A stretch of DNA of 22,966 nucleotides from Chloroflexota bacterium (GTDB lineage: Bacteria; Chloroflexota; UBA6077): positions 1 to 22,966 of the forward strand of contig JAJZQR010000064.1 in the NCBI GenBank assembly GCA_021806765.1. The letters run 5' to 3'. The position numbers and the translations under genes are program-made. Under the pieces are notes generated by a model. That model saw only the letters and a list, made by a program, of their open reading frames with translations, was not told the DNA's origin and searched no databases. Shown here one piece after another: positions 21,316 through 22,966 of this stretch; the stretch's first letter is position 1; every line of letters begins with the position of its first letter.

Positions 21316-22966
21316 ATGGCGCAACAGAACCCCCGGTTTCGCGACGGCGAACGGCCAGACCTGGGAAGGAACCGTGGACTCACGGCCAGATACCTGGATC
21401 GCACTCGACTCCGAAGGCTGTCCCGCAGGCCTCAGAGCAGCCTCGGGTGGAAGTTCTTCTTTGTTTTCGGCGCTTCCCTGATGGGCGCGGGAATCCTGCT
21501 GCTGATGGCAGGGATCGGCTCCGTCTTCGCCACTTACACCACGGATTTGCCCCCGGTGAACGAGCTATCCAAGGAGTTCTCTTTCAAGACGACCCAGATC
21601 CTGGATCGCAACGGGACGCTGCTGTACCAGATAGACGACGAGAACGGAGGGCGAAGGTTTCCCGTCCCCCTGGGTAACGTTTCCCCCTTCCTTATCGATG
21701 CCACTATCGCGACCGAGGACAAGGACTTCTACTCCAACGCGGGAGTCGACCCCATAGGGATTGCCAGGGCCGTGTGGCAGAACGTAGTTCAGGGGCAGCT
21801 GGTTCAGGGAGCCAGCACCATCACCCAACAGCTGGCCAGGAACGTCCTGATCGACCGGGAGGAGCGGGAGCAGAAGACTTACATCCGGAAGATCCAGGAG
21901 GCGGCCCTCGCCTTCAAGATCTCTCAGCTGTACTCCAAGGATCAGGTCCTGGAGATGTATCTGAACCAGGTCTACTACGGGCACCTCTCCTACGGGATCG
22001 AGGCGGCGGCCAGGACCTACTTCGGCAAGCCCGCCAAGGATCTGGATCTGGCCGAGGCATCCATGCTGGCCGGCCTTCCCCAGGCTCCCAGCCAGTATGA
22101 CCCGATCATCAACCTTCAGGCCGCCAGGGACCGGCAATCCCACGTGCTCAGCCGCATGGTGGACCAGAGGTACATCACCCAGGAGCAGGCGGATTGGGCC
22201 AAGCAGGAGCAGCTCAACCTGCGCGTCGACGCGAAGGAGCCTTTCGAGGCGCCTCACTTCGTCATGTACGTGCGGCAGTTGCTGGAGCAGAAGTATGGTG
22301 CCAACGTGGTGTACCGGCTGGGACTGAAGGTCACCACCACCCTGGATCTGCGGATGAACAAGATCGCGGAGAACTCCATCGATGCCCACATGGAGAACCT
22401 GCGGACCCAGAACGCCAACAACGCGGGGCTGGTGGCCCTCGACCCCAGGACGGGCCAGATCATGGCCATGGTCGGCAGCCGAGACTACTACGACGACAGC
22501 ATCGCGGGCGAGGTGAACATGGCCACCTCCCCCAGGCAGCCGGGCTCCACCATCAAGCCCATCGAGTACGTCACGGCCTTCATGAGAGGTTGGGGACCGG
22601 AGACCATCATCACCGACGAGCCTACCGTTTTCCCCAACACGCAGTCTTATCTGCCGCCCTACACTCCCCACAACTTCGACTTCAAGTTCGATGGGGCGAT
22701 GACGGTGCGATACGCCCTGGCCAACTCCAAGAACATCCCAGCTCTCAAGGCGCTGATGTTTGCCACCATCCCCGAGTTTCTGAAGGTGGCCGAGGGCTTC
22801 GGGATCCACCTGGACAGGCCGGAAGTGTACGGGCTCAGCCTGGGTCTTGGGGCAGGGTCGGTGAGCCTGCTCAACATGGTGGGAGCCTACGCCGCCCTGG
22901 ACAACTACGGCGTCTACCATGCGCCGATAGCCATCCTTAAGATAGAGGACTGGCAGGGAAACGTCC
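21316..22966 (+). CDS. Class A penicillin-binding protein (PBP1a-like), 3' end outside window
   Basis: The first 550 residues of a bifunctional peptidoglycan synthase. A basic cytosolic tail of about 46 residues is followed by one membrane anchor (FFFVFGASLMGAGILLLM). The glycosyltransferase domain has TEDKDF with catalytic E134, GASTITQQLARN, and RKIQEAALA. The transpeptidase domain begins near 340, with the active-site PGSTIKP (S411, K414) and SxN as S471-K472-N473. The KTG motif lies beyond the window. The enzyme polymerises and cross-links lipid II-derived glycan strands outside the membrane. ATG 21316 is chosen: it is in frame with all motifs and gives the usual cytosolic tail; ATG 21481 would cut into the anchor. 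The ribosome-binding site is weak (GGTGG). Confidence 0.93.
   Translation, partial: MAQQNPRFRDGERPDLGRNRGLTARYLDRTRLRRLSRRPQSSLGWKFFFVFGASLMGAGILLLMAGIGSVFATYTTDLPPVNELSKEFSFKTTQILDRNGTLLYQIDDENGGRRFPVPLGNVSPFLIDATIATEDKDFYSNAGVDPIGIARAVWQNVVQGQLVQGASTITQQLARNVLIDREEREQKTYIRKIQEAALAFKISQLYSKDQVLEMYLNQVYYGHLSYGIEAAARTYFGKPAKDLDLAEASMLAGLPQAPSQYDPIINLQAARDRQSHVLSRMVDQRYITQEQADWAKQEQLNLRVDAKEPFEAPHFVMYVRQLLEQKYGANVVYRLGLKVTTTLDLRMNKIAENSIDAHMENLRTQNANNAGLVALDPRTGQIMAMVGSRDYYDDSIAGEVNMATSPRQPGSTIKPIEYVTAFMRGWGPETIITDEPTVFPNTQSYLPPYTPHNFDFKFDGAMTVRYALANSKNIPALKALMFATIPEFLKVAEGFGIHLDRPEVYGLSLGLGAGSVSLLNMVGAYAALDNYGVYHAPIAILKIEDWQGNV

Noticed and set aside
21565..22920. 451-residue minus-strand frame opposite the penicillin-binding protein
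   Set aside because: Antisense shadow; the plus strand carries the full glycosyltransferase and transpeptidase motifs.

Overview
The window is high-GC bacterial chromosome with tight, ribosome-binding-site-led genes on both strands. An organism of the Chloroflexota (Thermomicrobia-like) kind would fit: there is a palindromic 'TCATnCTGAGCG' dispersed repeat, a TadE/TadG-like secretion cluster, a large MalT-type (LAL) regulator and a probable selenoprotein. This placement is inference; the window holds no rRNA or other marker gene.

Layout. 1-160: a dispersed palindromic repeat and a TetR-operator-like palindrome. 210-2932 (minus): an M20 amidohydrolase and a TPR-type lipoprotein, the latter overlapped by a short TPR-like reading frame. 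3148-4406 (plus): a DUF4160/DUF2442 pair, then an AT-richer chimera joining the start of a PHP protein to the end of a metallo-beta-lactamase-fold protein. 4874-6829 (plus): a membrane zinc-ribbon protein and an enolase-superfamily sugar-acid enzyme. 7018-12570: two same-direction copies of a small HTH gene, one open and one frameshifted, flank a leftward block made of a LAL regulator (apparently leaderless) and a three-gene operon (small protein, membrane protein, NAD(P)-binding protein).

12527-14227 (minus) is an accessory islet at a tRNA locus. A sound tRNA-Leu/tRNA-Asn pair with its own promoter and terminator is followed by a tightly coupled operon of MNT nucleotidyltransferase, truncated HEPN, DUF4258 and DUF2283. 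A degenerate second copy of the tRNA-Asn and a broken AbiEi-like gene come next.

14508-18651: a secreted protein of unknown function diverges from three genes for TadE/TadE/TadG-like pseudopilin or surface proteins. 18768-19286: a glutaredoxin-PDZ fusion in which the first Cys of the CPWC redox motif is an in-frame TGA, followed at the right distance by a SECIS-like hairpin. This is a probable selenoprotein that a standard gene caller would start too late, and it is the most interesting item here. 19392-22966: a small hypothetical gene, a ROK-family sugar-responsive regulator and a class A penicillin-binding protein that runs off the window end.
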